NCBI GenBank assembly: GCA_028015205.1 | Contig: CM051517.1 | Coordinates: 56,791,455 to 56,855,454 of the forward strand | Direction of reading: 5' to 3' | Length of the DNA stretch: 64,000 nucleotides | Source: Mytilisepta virgata | Lineage: Eukaryota > Mollusca > Bivalvia > Mytilida > Mytilidae | Part shown: piece after piece, positions 61,549 to 64,000 of the stretch | How positions within the stretch are numbered: the first letter of the stretch is position 1 | How the letters are laid out: every line of letters starts with the position of its first letter | Program-made: the position numbers and the translations under genes | The notes under the pieces: generated by a model | What the model was told of the DNA's origin: nothing | Database searches by the model: none | What the model saw: the letters and a program-made list of their open reading frames with translations, nothing else

Positions 61549-61995
61549 AATAATCTCTATACACTGTTTGACGAACATTCCGATTCTGTCATTTTTTAAT
61601 CTTAACCCCTTGCCTCTGACTTTCAGTCCAGTTGGTTTGCAACTTGCTATTACCCTTGTATTCTCCTTTTTTTTTATTATAGTGGTAATGTCAACATGCA
61701 TAGGTTCCATAATGGCTACGAGTGGCTTATATTTGTACCAAGTCCAGCTGTTTATTTTAACCTTAAAATGTAACTTATAAGGAGACCTTACAAGGTCGTT
61801 CTTCATGAAAATCTATTTGATTGTCACCATCCCTGCTGCTAATATTTCGATAGATATGGAAATGATATTAAATCATTAATGTTTTAAATGTTAAACTATT
61901 GGAAATTACGGAATGACACTGAAATGTATTCTGTTTATTTTTACCTAAAACAGAACATATTCTGCAACGCATTGTTTGTTATTTCCATTTTAAAC

Positions 61996-62185
61996 AATTA
62001 AGGAATGTAAACATTCCTTATAATTTAATTTCCAAACAGAAGTACAATGATTCCTCCATTCAATTATCAATAATGGCATGGCCAGAATTTACAAGTTGTT
62101 GGTGACGTCACAAGACCAAACCAGGTTATACAGTATAACCAATGTTGCTCTATGCTGCCAGCCAATTAAAATTCAGTATTCAAAT
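61996..62185 (-). repeat. Dispersed repeat R3, inverted copy
   Basis: Reverse complement of 27755-27936, including ggttatac and the dyad gtataacc. Adds a ggaatgtaaacattcc palindrome at about 62002. Confidence 0.7.
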
Positions 62186-62369
62186 CAAATAAAATTATTA
62201 TCTGATGGACATTACTGGTTATAATATGACTTCATAGATTTGATTGTAGGAATCGTTGGGTAAATTTTTTTTATTGTAATACGCGATTTCAATAGACAAA
62301 ACTTTACCAGGAAGCTATTTTCATATAACCTTTTTGGTCGTTTATAGCTGATTATTAAATTTCTGGTAA

Positions 62370-62431
62370 ACTAACGAGTATCTCCCTCGTGCATAGCTTT
62401 GTCCTCAGGTGGTTTTGGCATTACCCTTTTG
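62370..62431 (+). repeat. HH-repeat fragment, no ribozyme
   Basis: gagtatctccctcgtgcata through the text ggcattaccctttt matches the HH-repeat body, then is cut off by the inverted-repeat element that starts at 62432. Confidence 0.65.
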
Positions 62432-63118
62432 TATGTAGACTACATTTGATTGATTATTGCGATCATGTGATCGACATGAACAAAACTTTATCATATTCCA
62501 CCTCTTCGGATATCTCGATACTTTTCCAATATTGATATCAGTAAAGGGAATTTTTAAAATCTAATCTTTAACATTAGGTTATTGTTTCTGATATGTACAC
62601 AAAACATTTCACCAGAAGACCAGTTCAAGTATCTGAAACCGAGCAGAGAAAACAATCAAATATTATACTTTTATTGCATTGTAGTGTGGGAAATATGAAA
62701 ATTTATTCACACCAGAAATATCATAATACCCGAAGGCATGGCCGAGGCGAATATGATATTGAGATGTGAATAAATCTTCATATTCCTCATACTACCATGC
62801 TATAAATGTTTTATTATACCAAATAAAACCAAAATATATTTTGATTTGCAGTGTAAATTAATTGTTTTGTAACCAGTATATTTAAAGGACATTCCCCACT
62901 CTTGAACATTTTTTATTATAAAGAATCAAGCACATTGTATCGGAAATACAATGAAGAACATGCTTTTTTCAATCATCCTTGTATTTACTTTATGTTAATT
63001 CCCTTTACTGATATCAATACTGGAAAAGTACCGAGATTTCCGAAGGGGTGGAATATGATAAAGATTTGTTCATGTCGATCACATGATCGCAGTAAAAAAT
63101 CAAATGTAGTCTTACATA
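62432..63118. mobile_element. Foldback element with 122-bp arms and nested hairpin
   Basis: Left arm 62432-62553 and right arm 62997-63118 are inverted copies (gatcatgtgatcgacatgaa; atattgatatcagtaaaggg). The spacer holds a second hairpin, 62684-62793 (gaaatatgaaa, tttattcaca, atatcata and complements) with apex cccgaaggcatggccgaggc. No coding frame and no clear target duplication. Confidence 0.7.
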
Positions 63119-63154
63119 CAATAATTCATCTGAGGTATAATAATATATATAGAT

Positions 63155-63307
63155 TTTCCTTCAGGTACGAATGAGTTATGGAATTTCTCCACCCAAGATA
63201 GTTAAATTTTCGATTTTCAACACGCGAGCTCTTGCGAGCATGTTAAAATCTAAAATTTAACTATTGAGGGTGCAGAAATTCCATAACTCACGAGTAAATT
63301 GAAGGAG
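63155..63307. repeat. Long foldback hairpin
   Basis: gagttatggaatttctccac (63173 on), then gatagttaaatttt, pair with aaatttaactat and the arm ending ccataactc (63289). The apex acgcgagctcttgcgagc is GC-rich. Weaker pairing extends to 63155 and 63307. Confidence 0.75.
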
Positions 63308-64000
63308 AATATGTTTCTCCTATGATTTTCGACAAAAACCTCAAGAAAATGTCGTTGCTATGTAGTTTGTTTACATAGACGTCATTTCGGGACTTCTATA
63401 GTTTATCGTTTCAATAAATGTAGAAAAAACGGCGGTAATTCCCACGTAGAAATTTAATCACCGGGAAGTGGTTAAAAATATTATGTATTTTTATCCCACC
63501 GATTAAACACGTCAAGAATAGGAGAAACAATTGTACATTATTTTACCAAGCTGCAGGAAATTATCCAGCTTATCTCTGAAAATTATGAGCAAACAAAACC
63601 ATCAAATGAACGAACAATTTGGCGATTAAAAGGTATTTGTTTTTCATTGATTTATCAGTAAACTGGAACATCTTGATATTTGATTCTGTTTGGGAATATA
63701 CAGCAATCATCAATAAACTGTAAAAGATCACGAAAGCGAAATACGACAATAGGAATTAATGAGTGATAAATAAGTCAATTCCCTAGAGAAAGCTACCAAA
63801 GATTCAAACTGTATTAACTGGACTAGCTAAAGGATAATCATGATCATAATCACTTCAATGTTTTTGATCAATTCAGCAATTTACTTCCAATGTTTGCTTG
63901 ACACATCCAGGCCGTTCATTTTTTTGCACAGAACATGTGGCAGTGAAGTTAATTAAGTGTGTTTATTTGTTGTGCTTGTGGTTGTTCATTTGTCTTCCCG
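63308..64000. other. AT-rich non-coding stretch to window end
   Basis: No supported feature. Confidence 0.55.

Noticed and set aside
1..64000. CRISPR array, rRNA or bacterial operon
   Set aside because: Tandem arrays lack regular repeat-spacer structure, and gene structure is spliced eukaryotic.

Overview
The window looks like nuclear DNA of a bivalve mollusc, most likely a mytilid mussel. It is AT-rich, carries one intron-rich animal gene, and is dense in transposons, tRNA-derived SINEs and minisatellites. One dispersed repeat (48436-48945) is a sequence I recall as abundant in mytilid data; that recognition is from memory. No rRNA, true tRNA gene, CRISPR array or bacterial-type operon is visible.

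Layout. 1-9.9 kb holds two head-to-tail copies of one segment (1-1349 and 2447-9745). The second copy is interrupted by a complete 5.9 kb BEL/Pao LTR retrotransposon on the minus strand (2717-8591) with apparently identical 199-bp LTRs, a 5-bp target duplication and one long intact gag-pol frame; the first copy keeps the empty site. Both copies share the same SINE insertion, a 21-bp minisatellite and a poly-G tract. 10-44 kb is mostly non-coding, with SINEs, MITEs, foldbacks, a 43-bp satellite (40.6-41.3 kb) and one possible orphan exon (12939-13027). 44.0-45.6 kb is an intact Tc1-like DNA transposon (DD34E). 48.4-50 kb holds retroelement debris and a Mutator-type MITE. 53.6-58.7 kb is the only convincing host gene: an eight-exon, plus-strand gene for a secreted two-immunoglobulin-domain protein of the ImpL2 (insulin-like-peptide-binding) family, 277 aa. 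61.3-63.3 kb is a cluster of long foldback hairpins.

The most interesting signal is a dispersed ~320-bp repeat that carries a type I hammerhead self-cleaving ribozyme motif. At 34001-34055 the whole ribozyme is intact: a stem I of 6+4 bp, the CUGAUGA core, stem II, GAAA and a minimal stem III ending in AUC. A second near-intact copy is at 2180-2234. Others are decayed, and one keeps stem II by compensatory change. At 48946-49320 two hammerhead copies flank one unit with cleavage positions 321 bp apart, the arrangement expected of a retrozyme-like (circular-RNA-forming) element.

The mobile elements encode only their own functions and show no link to the host gene. All calls are by eye; no database search or folding program was run.
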